From Streptomyces longisporoflavus (GTDB lineage Bacteria; Actinomycetota; Actinomycetes; Streptomycetales; Streptomycetaceae): DNA of 64,000 nucleotides. The notes beneath the pieces were generated by a model. That model worked only from the letters and a program-made list of their open reading frames with translations, was not told the DNA's origin and ran no database searches. Location: assembly GCF_014649775.1 (NCBI RefSeq), contig NZ_BMTR01000002.1, forward strand, positions 372,001 to 436,000, written 5' to 3'. Below, piece after piece: positions 1 through 14,732 of the stretch (position 1 is the stretch's first letter; each line of letters opens with the position of its first letter). The translations under genes were made by a program, and so were the position numbers.

Positions 1-2
1 CC

Positions 3-191
3 GACCGCGTCGACGTGCAACGCGTCGTCGACCGTGTGGACGTGGACGCGATCGCCGGCCGGGTCGACGTGAACGCCGTGGCCGACCGCATCGATGTCGA
101 CCGCGTCGCCGGCCAGGTCGACGTCAACCGGATCGCCGCACGGGTCGACGTCGACGCGGTGATCGTCCGGATCGATCTGGTGGCACTCACC
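3..191 (+). repeat. 27-bp in-frame tandem repeat, about 7 units
   Basis: Seven consecutive 27-bp units each encode a 9-residue repeat with an invariant [VI]-D-[VL] core. The units diverge at the third codon position and at the variable residues, which suggests old amplification kept by selection on the protein. The array may extend upstream of the window. Confidence 0.75.
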
Positions 192-392
192 CGCGAAGTC
201 CTGTCCGAGATCGATCTCGGACGGATCGTCCGCGACACCGGAGGCGGAATGGCCGCCGAGACCACCGACGCGGTCCGCCTGCTCGGGAGGCGCGGCGACC
301 GGAGCGCCAACCGCTTCGGAGACCTGCTCCTCAGGCGTGCGGGCCCGGCTCGGGACGAGGGCGCGGGTCCACCCGCCGGGCGTGCGCGGTGA
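3..392 (+). CDS. Nonapeptide-repeat protein, 5' end outside window
   Basis: The reading frame is open from the first complete codon at base 3, so the true start lies upstream and this is a C-terminal fragment of about 129 residues. The N-terminal half consists of about seven 9-residue units of the pattern [DG]-R-[VI]-D-V-[DN]-x-[VI]-[VA], followed by a non-repetitive tail that is Arg/Gly rich at its end. No catalytic motif or membrane segment is visible. The stop overlaps the GTG start of the next gene (GTGA at 389-392), so it is probably translationally coupled to the RDD protein. I do not recognise a function; the regular repeat suggests a solenoid or coiled assembly. Confidence 0.7.
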   Translation, partial: DRVDVQRVVDRVDVDAIAGRVDVNAVADRIDVDRVAGQVDVNRIAARVDVDAVIVRIDLVALTREVLSEIDLGRIVRDTGGGMAAETTDAVRLLGRRGDRSANRFGDLLLRRAGPARDEGAGPPAGRAR

Positions 393-832
393 CCGTACCG
401 GAGGGCGGGAACGGGCCCGAACCGGCCGGGATCGTCTCGCGCGGCGTCGCGGCGGCACTCGACGTGCTGGTCCTGGTCGCTGCCTGCTTCGCGGTGCAGG
501 CGGGCGTCGGATGCGTACGACTGCTCGTCACCGGGCCTCCGTTCCGCTTCCCCGAACCTTCCCTCTGGCTCTCCGGCGTCTCCGGGTGGGTCCTCGCCGT
601 GCTGTACCTCGCCTGCTCCTGGGCCGCGATCGGGCGCACGGCGGGAGCCCGGCTGATGGGGCTGCGTGTCACGGACCGCGCCGGGGCGCTGCTCGGGCTC
701 CCCCGGTCCCTGCTGCGTGCCGCCCTGTGCGTGACGTTCCCGCTGGGCCTTGTCTGGATCCCGTTCAGCAGACGCCGCGCCGCGCTACAGGATCTGGTGG
801 TCGTCAGCGCCGTCCGTTACGACTGGCGCTGA
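389..832 (+). CDS. RDD family membrane protein
   Basis: A 147-residue protein starting at GTG and overlapping the preceding stop by 4 nt. Hydrophobic segments lie at roughly residues 18-45, 60-82 and 100-122. The pattern Gly-Arg-Thr-Ala-Gly-Ala-Arg-Leu-Met-Gly-Leu-Arg-Val after the second segment is the hallmark of the RDD domain. RDD proteins are small membrane proteins of mostly unclear function; some are linked to ion exchange or stress tolerance. The coupling to the repeat protein suggests that this protein anchors its partner at the membrane, which is inference. Confidence 0.85.
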   Translation: MTVPEGGNGPEPAGIVSRGVAAALDVLVLVAACFAVQAGVGCVRLLVTGPPFRFPEPSLWLSGVSGWVLAVLYLACSWAAIGRTAGARLMGLRVTDRAGALLGLPRSLLRAALCVTFPLGLVWIPFSRRRAALQDLVVVSAVRYDWR

Positions 833-833
833 A

Positions 834-854
834 GCCGGCCGGCGGCAGGCCGGC
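834..854. terminator. Candidate bidirectional terminator
   Basis: GCCGGCC (834-840) and GGCCGGC (848-854) form a perfect 7-bp stem around a 7-nt loop. It sits in the 44-bp gap between the convergent stop codons of the RDD gene and the MFS gene. There is no T tract, as is usual in this kind of genome. Confidence 0.5.
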
Positions 855-876
855 CGGCACCGCGGGCCGCGCGTGC

Positions 877-2289
877 TCACCCGTGCCGGGTGGGGACCGG
901 AGTCCGGGGCAGCATCGCGGCGGCGGCGAACCCGCCGAGCCCGATGGCGGCGAGCACCACGAGCGCCACGGCGTACGGTCCCGCGGCCGGGTTCGCGACG
1001 AGAATGGTGCCCGCGATCGCGGTGCCCACCGAGGAGCCGAGGTTCGACACACTGCGCGAGAGGCCGGATATCTCACCCTGCTGGTCCTCGGAGAAACTCG
1101 ACTGCACGACGTTGACCGAGGGTGTCAGCATCATTCCCATCCCGAGGCCGATCAGCAGCAGCCCGGGGACGAAGGTCCAGGCACTGGGTTCCCCGTGGGC
1201 CAGGGCGAGCAGCACACCGATGCCGCAGACCGTCGCCGCGAACCCGACCATGACGAGCGTGCGTTGCTCACGCCTCCTCGCGAACCGGGAGGCGCCGAGC
1301 GAGGTCACGAGCAGACCCAGCGTGGACGCGCTGAAGATCACGCCGGTGTCGATGGCGCTGTATCCCCGGACCACCTGGAGATAGGCGGCCACCACGAACG
1401 ACACCCCCATGAGCATCAGCCACTGGGTGTGCTGGGTGATCAGGCCGAGGTTGGACGTGCGGTTGCGGAAAAGCCCGGTGTGCAGCAGCGGTTGGGTCCC
1501 GGCGCGCTCTTTCGCCCGTACCCAGCGGAAGAAGGCCAGCAGGAGCAGGGCGCCGACGAGGAGCAGACCGCTCATCAGCCAGACGTTGTCGTCGGCGGCG
1601 AGGATGCCCATGACGACCAGGACCAGACCGGTCGCGGACAACACCGCGCCGCCGGTGTCGAAGACGCGCTCGGGGTCCGGAGGGAGCGGATCGTCGACGC
1701 GCCGGGTCAGCACGATGATCACGGCGACCACCAGGGCCTGGAAGACGAAGGCCGCCCGCCAGCTGATCGCCGAGGTGATGAGGCCTCCGATCAGGGGTCC
1801 CGCGGCGGCGCCGATGCCGCCCATCGCCATGATCGCCCCGAAAGCGCGGGCTCGGTCGGCCACGTTCGTGAACAGGAGGGTGGTGAGGATGTAGACGGGC
1901 GGGATGAGCAGGGCCGTGCCGACGCCCTGGAAGATGGAGTTGCCCAGGATGAGGATGCCGAGGCCGGGCGCCACCGCGCTGAGCACGGTGCCGATGCCGT
2001 ACACCGAGAGACCGATGATGAGGCAGCGCTTGCGGCCGTAGCGGTCGGTCAGGATGCCGCCGGGAATCATCAGCGCCGCCATGACGAGGAGGAAGACCGT
2101 GATCGCGGTCTGCACGCCCTGCACCGTGGTGTCCAGATCCTCGCTGATGTCCTTGATCATGACGTTCATGTTGGACCCCGCGAAGCTGCAGACGAACTGC
2201 GCGAGGGCGAGCGGCAGGAGCACCTGCCGCGGCCAGGGGCGCTTCTCCTCCCGGGCGTCTGCTCCCTCTGGGGTGGACGGTACGGTCAT
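877..2289 (-). CDS. MFS transporter, DHA2-like drug/H+ antiporter
   Basis: A 470-residue major facilitator protein with about 14 hydrophobic segments, as expected for the DHA2 branch. Motif A is clear in the loop after helix 2 (GGILTDRYGRKR), and a motif-C-like Gly-rich stretch follows in helix 5 (GGIGAAAGPLIGG). The start at 2289 is chosen because GGAGGCGAGGC precedes that ATG; an upstream in-frame start adds an Arg-rich stretch without homology character. It probably exports a small molecule; the substrate cannot be read from the sequence. It is divergent from the DUF7144 gene, and a TCACC-N7-GGTGA box lies between them. Confidence 0.88.
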   Translation of the reverse strand: MTVPSTPEGADAREEKRPWPRQVLLPLALAQFVCSFAGSNMNVMIKDISEDLDTTVQGVQTAITVFLLVMAALMIPGGILTDRYGRKRCLIIGLSVYGIGTVLSAVAPGLGILILGNSIFQGVGTALLIPPVYILTTLLFTNVADRARAFGAIMAMGGIGAAAGPLIGGLITSAISWRAAFVFQALVVAVIIVLTRRVDDPLPPDPERVFDTGGAVLSATGLVLVVMGILAADDNVWLMSGLLLVGALLLLAFFRWVRAKERAGTQPLLHTGLFRNRTSNLGLITQHTQWLMLMGVSFVVAAYLQVVRGYSAIDTGVIFSASTLGLLVTSLGASRFARRREQRTLVMVGFAATVCGIGVLLALAHGEPSAWTFVPGLLLIGLGMGMMLTPSVNVVQSSFSEDQQGEISGLSRSVSNLGSSVGTAIAGTILVANPAAGPYAVALVVLAAIGLGGFAAAAMLPRTPVPTRHG

Positions 2290-2362
2290 CGCCTCGCCTC
2301 CGTTCGCGTCCCGTGCACGGGCCGGACGACGGCAAGCCTGCTGGGCCGCGATCCTCGCGACG

Positions 2363-2379
2363 TCACCCCCGGAGGGTGA
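2363..2379. promoter_or_regulatory. TCACC-N7-GGTGA box between MFS and DUF7144 genes
   Basis: This is a perfect inverted repeat (the full symmetric form is GTCACCCCCGGAGGGTGAC at 2362-2380). It lies 74 nt upstream of the MFS start and 81 nt upstream of the DUF7144 start. The -10-like hexamer AACACT at 2404-2409 follows 24 nt after it toward DUF7144. The same 17-bp architecture recurs in this island. Confidence 0.6.
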
Positions 2380-2459
2380 CGACCGGGGGTACCGGTCAGG
2401 GGCAACACTCGTGGCACAGCGGTGCAATCGGCACCCTCCTCGAATACGGAGGCCCTGTC

Positions 2460-2879
2460 ATGGCCACCTCGACAGCTCAGCACCATCGCTCCGACGCCAA
2501 GCAGACCGCAGCCGCCGGGCTGACCATCTTCGCCGGGGTGATGTTGTTCCTCTCCGGATCATTGGACTTCTGCCGAGGTCTGATGGCCGTCCTCGAGGAC
2601 ACCATCTTCGTCAACACGCCCAGCTACGCCTTCGAGTTCGACCTGACGAGCTGGGGCTGGATCCACATGATCATCGGCACGATCGCGGTGGTCGTCAGCT
2701 TCGGTCTGTTCGTCGCCGCGAAGTGGGCCAGGATCACGGGCGTGATCATCGCCTCACTGGTGATCATCGCCAACTTCCTCTCCCTCCCCTACTACCCCAT
2801 CTGGTCCATCACCCTGATCGCGATGAGCGGGTTCATCATCTGGGCCCTGTGCACGGTGGACAAGGAATCCGTCTACTAG
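2460..2879 (+). CDS. DUF7144 family membrane protein (first copy)
   Basis: A 139-residue integral membrane protein with four hydrophobic helices. The central WGWIHMIIG motif after helix 1 and the pattern of charged loops match the second copy at 18809-19270, so the two are paralogues. The ATG at 2460 follows the ribosome-binding sequence around 2449-2454 (GGAGG) in the usual spacing. The function is unknown. It is followed after 13 nt by ppk2 and probably heads the operon DUF7144-ppk2-P-type ATPase-SulP. Confidence 0.85.
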   Translation: MATSTAQHHRSDAKQTAAAGLTIFAGVMLFLSGSLDFCRGLMAVLEDTIFVNTPSYAFEFDLTSWGWIHMIIGTIAVVVSFGLFVAAKWARITGVIIASLVIIANFLSLPYYPIWSITLIAMSGFIIWALCTVDKESVY

Positions 2880-2892
2880 GCCGAGGTGGTCC

Positions 2893-3893
2893 ATGAAGGA
2901 CGCACGGGCACACGCGGCAGACGAACAGGCGGAACGGATCGCGGAGTTCATCGCGCCGCTGCGGGTCGAACCCGGCTCGAAGGTGGACCTGTCCAGGGAC
3001 TTCGATCCCGCTTTCAAGGCGGGCGTCAAGAAGAAGAAGGACGGACAGGAACTGCTCCGCAGCGGCGTCCTCCTGCTGGCCGACTACCAGCGCCGGCTGG
3101 CCGCCCAGGGCACGCACGGTGTCCTGATGTGCCTGCAGGCGCTGGACGCCGGGGGCAAGGACGGCACGATCCGCCATGTGATGAGCGGGGTGAATCCGCA
3201 GGGCGTGCGGGTGGCCGGCTTCAAGGTGCCCTCGGCCGCGGAACTCAGCCACGACTACCTCTGGCGCTATGCCTGCAACCTGCCGCGCCGTGGGGAGATC
3301 GGCATATTCAACCGGTCCCACTACGAGGAGGTCCTGGTCGTGCGGGTGCACCCCGAACACCTCACCCGCCAGCGGCTGCCGGGCAAGGCCGCGGGCAAGA
3401 AGATCTGGCGCCGCCGCTACCGGGAGATCAACGACTGGGAGCGGTACCTGACGGACAACGGGTTCAGGATCGTCAAACTGTTCCTGAACCTGTCCAGGGA
3501 GGAACAGCGCATCCGCTTCCTCAAACGGATCGACGTCCCGGAGCGGAACTGGAAGTTCTCGGCGGCCGACGCCCGTGAACGCACGTTCTGGGACGCCTAC
3601 CAGACGGCGTTCAGCGAGATGTTGTCCGCCACGAGTACTCCCTGGGCGCCGTGGTACGTCGTGCCCGCGGACCGCAAATGGTTCGCGCGCACCTGCGCGG
3701 CGGCCGTACTCGCCCACACCCTCATCGAGGTCGACCCGCAGTATCCCGTCATCGACGACAAGAGCCGCGACGCGCTGCGGCTGGCGAAGCAGCAGTTGGT
3801 GGACGAGGCGCCCGACGGAGCGGTGGCGGACCCGTACGCGGCGCGGGCCGCCGCCGGCGCTCCGCGCCGCCGGGACGATCGGAGGCGGGCACG

Positions 3894-3897
<4 letters not shown>
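2893..3897 (+). CDS. ppk2: Polyphosphate kinase 2 family protein
   Basis: A 334-residue PPK2 family kinase that moves phosphate between polyphosphate and nucleotides. The Walker A-like motif DAGGKDGT is centred on Lys89, the Walker B-like segment GIFNRSHYEEVL follows about 60 residues later, and the lid segment is Arg/Lys rich (WRRRYREIND). One PPK2 domain of about 230 residues fits a class I or III enzyme, which typically phosphorylates NDP or NMP with polyphosphate as donor. GAGGTGG lies just before the ATG. Its stop overlaps the ATPase start (ATGA, 3894-3897), which suggests coupled production of a nucleotide-regenerating kinase and an ATP-driven pump. Confidence 0.92.
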
Positions 3898-6629
<2,732 letters not shown>

Positions 6630-6636
6630 GAGGCCG

Positions 6637-8361
6637 GTGCGCGTCGGAACGCCGCCGGGGATCAAGACACTGCGCACCTACCGCCGGGAGTGGCTGCTCA
6701 AGGACGTGGTCGCGGGCGTCGTCCTGAGCACGCTCCTGGTGCCGCAGGGCATGGCCTACGCCGAACTGGCCGGGCTGCCGGCGATCACCGGTCTGTACAC
6801 CTCCGTGATGTGTCTGCTCGCCTACGCCGTGGCGGGGCCCTCGCGTGTCCTGGTGCTCGGCCCCGACTCCTCGCTCGGCCCGATGATCGCCGCGACGGTC
6901 CTGCCACTGGTGGCCGCGGACGGGGACAGCGGACGCGCGATCGCGCTCGCCTCGGTCCTCGCCCTGATGGTCGGCGCGATCACGCTCCTGGCCGGGGTGG
7001 CGCGGCTCGGTTTCGTCGCCGATCTCATCTCCAAGCCCACCATGATCGGCTACATGAACGGCCTGGCCCTGACCATCCTCATCGGGCAGCTGCCGAAACT
7101 GTTCGGCTTCTCGACCGAGTCCGACGGGCTGATCCGTGAGGTGGACGACTTCGTCCAGGGGGTGGCGGACGGGCGGACCGTGGCGGCGGCCGTCGCGGTG
7201 GGCGGCGGCTGCATCCTCCTGATCCTGCTGCTGCAACGGCTGATGCCGAAGATCCCGGCCGTCCTCGTCATGGTGGTCCTGGCCATCACCGCGTCCGTCG
7301 CGCTCGACCTGGACGAGCACGGGGTGAAGACCGTCGGACGGCTCCCCGAGGGGCTCCCGCCGTTCACCGTCCCGGACATCGGCCTGGCCGATCTGGGCCC
7401 GCTGTTCATCGGCGCCCTCGGCATCGCCCTGGTGTCCCTGGCCGACACCATCTCCAACGCCTCCGCGTTCGCGGCCCGCACCGGACAGGAGGTCCGCGGC
7501 AACGACGAGATGATCGCGATCGGCACCGCGAACATGGCCGCCGGTCTCTTCCAGGGGTTCCCCGTGAGCACCAGCGGGTCACGCACGGCCGTGGCCGAGC
7601 GGGCCGGTGCCAAGACACAGCTCACCGGGCTCGTCGGCGCGGCGCTGATCGTGCTCATGCTCGTCCTGCTGCCGGGCCTCTTCCGCGATCTGCCGCAGCC
7701 CGCGCTCGCCGCGGTGGTCATCACGGCCTCCCTGTCGCTGGCCGACCTCGCGGGCACCAGGCGGCTCTGGCGCCAGCGCAAGGCGGAGTTCTGGCTGTGC
7801 ATCGCGGCTTTCCTCGGGGTGGCCCTGCTCGGCGTGCTGCCGGGGATCGCCGTCGCGGTCGGACTGTCCATCCTGAATGTCTTCAGGCGCTCGTGGTGGC
7901 CCTACAGCACCGTGCTCGGGCGTGCGTCCGGCGTGGAGGGCTATCACGACGTACGGTCGCACCCGGGCGCCCAGCTCCTGCCCGGCCTGGTGATCTTCCG
8001 CTTCGACGGGCCCCTGTTCTTCGCCAACGCCAAGTCGTTCCGCGAAGAGGTCCTGCGGTACGTGCACGCCGACCCGGCGCCGCGGCGCGTCCTGATCGCG
8101 GCGGAGCCGGTGACCGACGTCGACACGACCGCGGCGGACGTCCTGGAAGAGCTGGACGCGACGCTGCGGGGGCTGGGCGTGGAGCTGGTCTTCGCCGAGC
8201 TCAAGGATCCGGTCCGGCGCAAGATCGAGCGCTATGGCCTTGCCCGTACGTTCGGCGCCGACCGTTTCCACCCCACCGTCGAGGGCGCCGTGGAGGCTTT
8301 CCGTTCGGACAGCGGCGCGGACTGGGCCCCGGTCCACCGGGACACCGGGGACCAGGGCTGA
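6637..8361 (+). CDS. SulP family anion transporter with STAS domain
   Basis: A 574-residue SLC26/SulP transporter. The N-terminal membrane domain (about residues 15-420) carries the family signature around VPQGMAYAELAGLP and the segment NASAFAARTGQEV. The C-terminal STAS domain (about 440-555) ends in a regulatory strand-helix pattern (VDTTAADVLEELDATL). Substrates in this family are sulfate, bicarbonate or other anions; which one is unknown. The GTG start at 6637 has GAG-rich sequence before it and lies 7 nt after the ATPase stop, so it is the last gene of the DUF7144-ppk2-ATPase operon. It converges with the amylase gene. Confidence 0.9.
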   Translation: MRVGTPPGIKTLRTYRREWLLKDVVAGVVLSTLLVPQGMAYAELAGLPAITGLYTSVMCLLAYAVAGPSRVLVLGPDSSLGPMIAATVLPLVAADGDSGRAIALASVLALMVGAITLLAGVARLGFVADLISKPTMIGYMNGLALTILIGQLPKLFGFSTESDGLIREVDDFVQGVADGRTVAAAVAVGGGCILLILLLQRLMPKIPAVLVMVVLAITASVALDLDEHGVKTVGRLPEGLPPFTVPDIGLADLGPLFIGALGIALVSLADTISNASAFAARTGQEVRGNDEMIAIGTANMAAGLFQGFPVSTSGSRTAVAERAGAKTQLTGLVGAALIVLMLVLLPGLFRDLPQPALAAVVITASLSLADLAGTRRLWRQRKAEFWLCIAAFLGVALLGVLPGIAVAVGLSILNVFRRSWWPYSTVLGRASGVEGYHDVRSHPGAQLLPGLVIFRFDGPLFFANAKSFREEVLRYVHADPAPRRVLIAAEPVTDVDTTAADVLEELDATLRGLGVELVFAELKDPVRRKIERYGLARTFGADRFHPTVEGAVEAFRSDSGADWAPVHRDTGDQG

Positions 8362-8382
8362 TTCACGTCCGTCCGGGGCGGG

Positions 8383-9878
8383 CTAGGACGCGGGAAGATA
8401 TACGCCCGCCGGGGCCACCGAGAGCAGGTGTGTGCCCCACGGCGGCAGATCGACGTAGAGCCCGCCCGCCGTCAGTTCCCTGCCCGGTCGCTCGTAGCGA
8501 TCGGCATCGAGGAGGCTGGTCAACTCGCAGTCATGCGGGCCGAGTTCGCTCCACGGTAGTCGGATCATCGCCTGTGCCGGGTGATCCGAGAGGTTCACCA
8601 CCGTCAGGAACCGGCCCGCCCCGCTGGTCCAGCACGAGGCGATCACGTCACGGCCGGAGTCGTTGTCGGGCCAGCCCTCGCAGTCGAGGAGCTGCCACCG
8701 CCCGGTCCGCATGCCGCTGCGGTGCACGGCCGAAAGAAGCCGCTCGTGGAAGGCTCGCAGCGAGGGGTCCGGCGGCTCTTCGGGACGGCGGTCGAGGAAG
8801 ACCGGCAGATGGACGCGGCGGCCGGTGAACTGGCCCTCGTGCCACAGGGTCGCGCCGGGCAGGGTGGCGATCAGCGTGGCCGCCGCCCGTTCCTTGGCCG
8901 CCGGCATCGTCCGCGCGGCCCGCGGCTCGTCGTGGTTCTCCAGGAACCGGAGCAGTCCGCGCTGGTACCGCTCCTCCGCCCGCAGATGCCCGCGGACCGA
9001 CTCGGCGCTCTCGTTCAGCACCCGGTCGTAGAGCCGCTTGTCGTAGCAGAAGTCGAACCCCTGTTGCTGCAGGGCCCATTCGAGGTCCCAGTACGCCTCC
9101 GCCGCGAAGACCATGCGGGGGTGGTGGCGGCGGACGGCGCTCAGCACCTCGGGCCAGAAGTCCTCCTGCGGCTGTGTGCCCGCCCGCTCGCCCCACGTCC
9201 GGGCGAAGACGTCGTTCATCATCAGCATCGCCATGTCACAGCGCACCCCGTCGCAGACCCCGCCGATGCCGTCGAGCACCTCCGCGGTCGCCCTCCGCAG
9301 GGCCGGGGCGAACGCGTTCAGCTGCACCACGTCCGGCCAGGGCGGGAAGAACGGGTCACGGCCCCGCGCGAGGACGGCCTGCCCGGTGTCGAGGAACCCG
9401 GCCGGATCGCGCCGGGCGTCCTCCTCGTCCCCCTGCACGAAGTACTCGGGGTGCTCGCTCACCCAGGGGCTGTCCGGCGCCACGTGGTTGGGCACGTAGT
9501 CGAGCAGCAGCCCGACCCCCCTGCGGTCGAGCTCGGCCCGCGCGGCAGCCAGACCCGCGGCGCCGCCGAGGGCCTCGTCGACCTCGTAGCGGCGGATGCA
9601 GTACGGCGAACCGGCGATGTCCTCCTCGCCGATGCCGGGGACGGCCGAGGCGAAGGCGCCGCGCAGCGCCGGGTCCTGAAGGGCGATGGCACGCCCCAGC
9701 GGGCTGCGCTCCCAGACCCCCATCAGCCAGACCGCGTCGACCCCGGAGGGCGTGATCTCGTCCCACACGTCCTTGGGCACGTCCGCCAGTCCGGCCGGAC
9801 CGCCGGTACGCAGCGCTGTCTCCCTGAGCCAGACGCGGGTGTTGACTTCATGCACGACGGGTTGCGCGGGCAACTCGG

Positions 9879-9882
<4 letters not shown>
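8383..9882 (-). CDS. GH13 alpha-amylase family glycosidase
   Basis: A 499-residue intracellular GH13-type (beta/alpha)8 enzyme with no signal peptide. Visible conserved regions: LLDYVPNHV (region I), GVRCDMAML (region II, nucleophile Asp), FAAEAYWD (region III, general acid Glu) and FLENHDEPRA (region IV). A C-terminal beta domain follows. The architecture is close to maltogenic or trehalose-related GH13 enzymes, but the substrate is not evident. It starts with ATG inside the stop of the upstream gene (ATGA, 9879-9882), so the two glycosidases are translated together, probably in storage-glucan or compatible-solute turnover. Confidence 0.85.
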
Positions 9883-12578
<2,696 letters not shown>

Positions 12579-12597
12579 GCGCGTCTCCCTGCCTCGG

Positions 12598-14049
12598 TCA
12601 ACCGGATGCGCCAGTCTTCGCGGGGGCAGCCCGGCCCGCTTCACCTTCCGGGGGTGAGCCCTTCGGGGGAGGATCTTCCGCGCGGGTGAGGAGGGTGAGC
12701 CCGATCTCGTACGCGGCAAGCAGCACGCCGACGACGAGCAGGCCGGTCCATGACGTGAGCAGCAGCGCGATCAGGGCCGCGACGACGATGCCGGAGACCC
12801 GCAGCACGTCGGAGTGGCGTGCCAGCCACGGCCGTACCCGCGCGCCCTCCACCCGGTCGCCCGCCTTGGCCAGGACATGGCCGGTGGAGCGCGCGCCTTG
12901 CACCGTGTACCGGCGCAGCGCCTTGGGCAGGCGTCCCGGCCCCACGAGGTAGGCCAGCACGGCGATGGCGATGCCCAGCCACAGCAACTGGTCGCCCCGG
13001 TCACGCAGGGTCTCGAAGATCGTCCACATCGCGGCGCGCGCCCCCTCCCGGTAGACGCCCGAGGGCACCTGGCCGAGCAATTGGTCCCGGACCGCCCGCA
13101 GTACCGCGGCGAGGATCGTGACGGTCACCACCAGCCACAGGCCGAACTGGAGCAGGGTGCGCCGTCGCCGTGGCGATATCCACAGGGCGAGCCCGAGCAG
13201 CACCGGCACGGCGATCAGCAGGCCCACCACGGAACGCTTGGCAAGGAGCACGGTGTCCTGCAACTGGCCCAGCTCATGCCGGTTGTAGAGCCGGATCTGC
13301 GCGAAGTTCTCCGGCAGGGACACCCCGAGCGCGGCCTCTATGCGTGTGTGCAGGCCCGGCGGGAGCTCGCCGGAGGAGAGGGCCGGCAGGTCGAGCTTCT
13401 TGCCGAACAGGGTGGGCAGTTGCTCCTCCAGGGACCGCAGCACGTTGTTGACCACCGGCAGCAGGTTCAGGGTGACCGTGTCACCGCGCACCTTCACGCT
13501 GTCGTTGCGGTTCTCGATCACTTCGATGATCCGGGCGTGGGCACGGCGGTTCGTCGCACGCCACAGCTCCTGGAACCGTTCGTTGTCGATGAGCTTGGAG
13601 ATCGAGTCACGCACGTAGTCGTGGACGGCTCCGGTGACCGGCGCCGCCAGGAAGGACGTGCGTGGCGGCAGCGCCTCGGACAGCCGCTGCTCCACGTCCA
13701 GCCGGTCGAAGATCTCGCGCGCCAGATACGTGGAGACGGCGGCGTTCACGTCGGGGTCCTCGGGCAGCGGACCCACCGTGGCGATCCAGCGGTCCGTGTT
13801 CAGCGTGGTCCGCGCACCCCACACGCCGACGATCGAGGTGGTCGCCAGGACGGCGACCAGCGCGATCAGGATCGCCGCCACGATCCGCCGCACCGACAGC
13901 AGACGGACCCGGCGGCGCCGCTGGGTGCCGGCGCGCTCACGCAGCTCGCTGACCTCCGCACGCAGGCGCTCGAGTTCGGTTTCGGTGGCATTGCCCCGGC
14001 CGGGCCCGTCGTCGTCCCGGTCGGGTGTCTCGTGATGCGTCATGGGCAT
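12598..14049 (-). CDS. Integral membrane protein of unknown function
   Basis: A 483-residue protein with a charged N terminus containing a short coiled-coil-like stretch (residues 20-45), one transmembrane helix at about 60-80, a large extracytoplasmic region of about 190 residues, and five or six C-terminal helices from about residue 275. The C-terminal tail is Pro/Gly/Glu rich. Homologues are common in Streptomyces and are usually left as hypothetical integral membrane proteins. Two ATGs (14049 and 14043) share one GGAGG; I chose the first. It is divergent from the DUF6325 gene across a TCACC-type box. Confidence 0.8.
   Translation of the reverse strand: MPMTHHETPDRDDDGPGRGNATETELERLRAEVSELRERAGTQRRRRVRLLSVRRIVAAILIALVAVLATTSIVGVWGARTTLNTDRWIATVGPLPEDPDVNAAVSTYLAREIFDRLDVEQRLSEALPPRTSFLAAPVTGAVHDYVRDSISKLIDNERFQELWRATNRRAHARIIEVIENRNDSVKVRGDTVTLNLLPVVNNVLRSLEEQLPTLFGKKLDLPALSSGELPPGLHTRIEAALGVSLPENFAQIRLYNRHELGQLQDTVLLAKRSVVGLLIAVPVLLGLALWISPRRRRTLLQFGLWLVVTVTILAAVLRAVRDQLLGQVPSGVYREGARAAMWTIFETLRDRGDQLLWLGIAIAVLAYLVGPGRLPKALRRYTVQGARSTGHVLAKAGDRVEGARVRPWLARHSDVLRVSGIVVAALIALLLTSWTGLLVVGVLLAAYEIGLTLLTRAEDPPPKGSPPEGEAGRAAPAKTGASG
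12641..12657. promoter_or_regulatory. TCACC-N7-GGTGA box before glycosidase pair
   Basis: TCACCTTCCGGGGGTGA lies 63 nt upstream of the 12578 start, inside the 3' end of the upstream membrane-protein gene. On the minus strand the -10-like hexamer AAGACT (12613-12618) follows after 22 nt, so the glycosidase pair probably has its own promoter here. Confidence 0.55.
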
Positions 14050-14093
14050 CGCACCTCCGCCTCCCACCGTCACCGCGCACGCGCCCGCTTCCT

Positions 14094-14110
14094 TCACCCG
14101 CGGCGGGGGA
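14094..14110. promoter_or_regulatory. TCACC-N7-GGGGA box (one mismatch)
   Basis: TCACCCGCGGCGGGGGA keeps the 17-bp architecture, with GGGGA in place of GGTGA. It lies about 45 nt upstream of the membrane protein start and 68 nt upstream of the DUF6325 start, in the divergent promoter region. Confidence 0.4.
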
Positions 14111-14177
14111 CGCGCCGACGGGGTGCCGACGCTGTGATGGCGGCCGTGACGGCGGCTTTTTCCCGAGAGGAGAAACG

Positions 14178-14732
14178 ATGGCTGGGATCGGACCGGTACA
14201 ACTTCTGACGGTCGAGTTCGGACCCGACGCCAAATTCGAGGGACGGATCATCGAGGAACTGGCGATCCTCGAGGCGAACGGGCAGATCCGCGTCCTCGAC
14301 ATGCTCTTCGTCCGCAAGGAGCCCGGCGGGAATCTGTTCGCCCTCGACTTCCAGGCGGAGGGCATGGGCGAGACCGTCGGCGCGCTGCTCGGGTTGTCGG
14401 GCGAGCACGTCAAGGCGGCCGAGGAGGCCTACCCGAGCCTGGCCGACGGCAACGCCTTCGGCCTGACCTCCGGTGAGATCAGGGAAATGGCCGAGTCCCT
14501 CGACCCGGGGGCCGCGGCAGCCTTCGTCCTGCTGGAACACGTGTGGGCCAAGTACTTGCGCAAAGCCCTCCGCGACGCCGGTGCCGTCCCTGTCGCCGAG
14601 GGCTTCCTCACCGACGAGGCACTGGCCCCCGTACTCGCCGAACTCACGGCGATGGCACAGAAATTGGGTGACCCGGTCACACCCGAAGTCCGGCCGGACC
14701 CCAAGACCCCCAACCCCCGGAGGAGGGCCTGA
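14178..14732 (+). CDS. DUF6325 family protein
   Basis: A 184-residue soluble protein starting at an ATG preceded by GAGAGGAG. The N terminus (Met-Ala-Gly-Ile-Gly-Pro-Val-Gln-Leu) with a strand-helix-strand pattern and the phrase IRVLDMLFVRK are typical of DUF6325/DUF1269-like proteins. It probably has a ferredoxin-like alpha/beta fold related to the next gene. No catalytic residues stand out and the function is unknown. It overlaps the DUF1269 start by 1 nt (TGATG), so the two are co-translated. Confidence 0.82.
   Translation: MAGIGPVQLLTVEFGPDAKFEGRIIEELAILEANGQIRVLDMLFVRKEPGGNLFALDFQAEGMGETVGALLGLSGEHVKAAEEAYPSLADGNAFGLTSGEIREMAESLDPGAAAAFVLLEHVWAKYLRKALRDAGAVPVAEGFLTDEALAPVLAELTAMAQKLGDPVTPEVRPDPKTPNPRRRA

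Noticed and set aside
877..893. TCACC-N7-GGTGG match at the end of the MFS gene
   Set aside because: It lies over the stop of a gene in a convergent region, with no gene start nearby.
337..2379. Long plus-strand frame rich in Arg, Gly and His
   Set aside because: It is the antisense reading of the MFS gene, with shadow codon composition and no domain.
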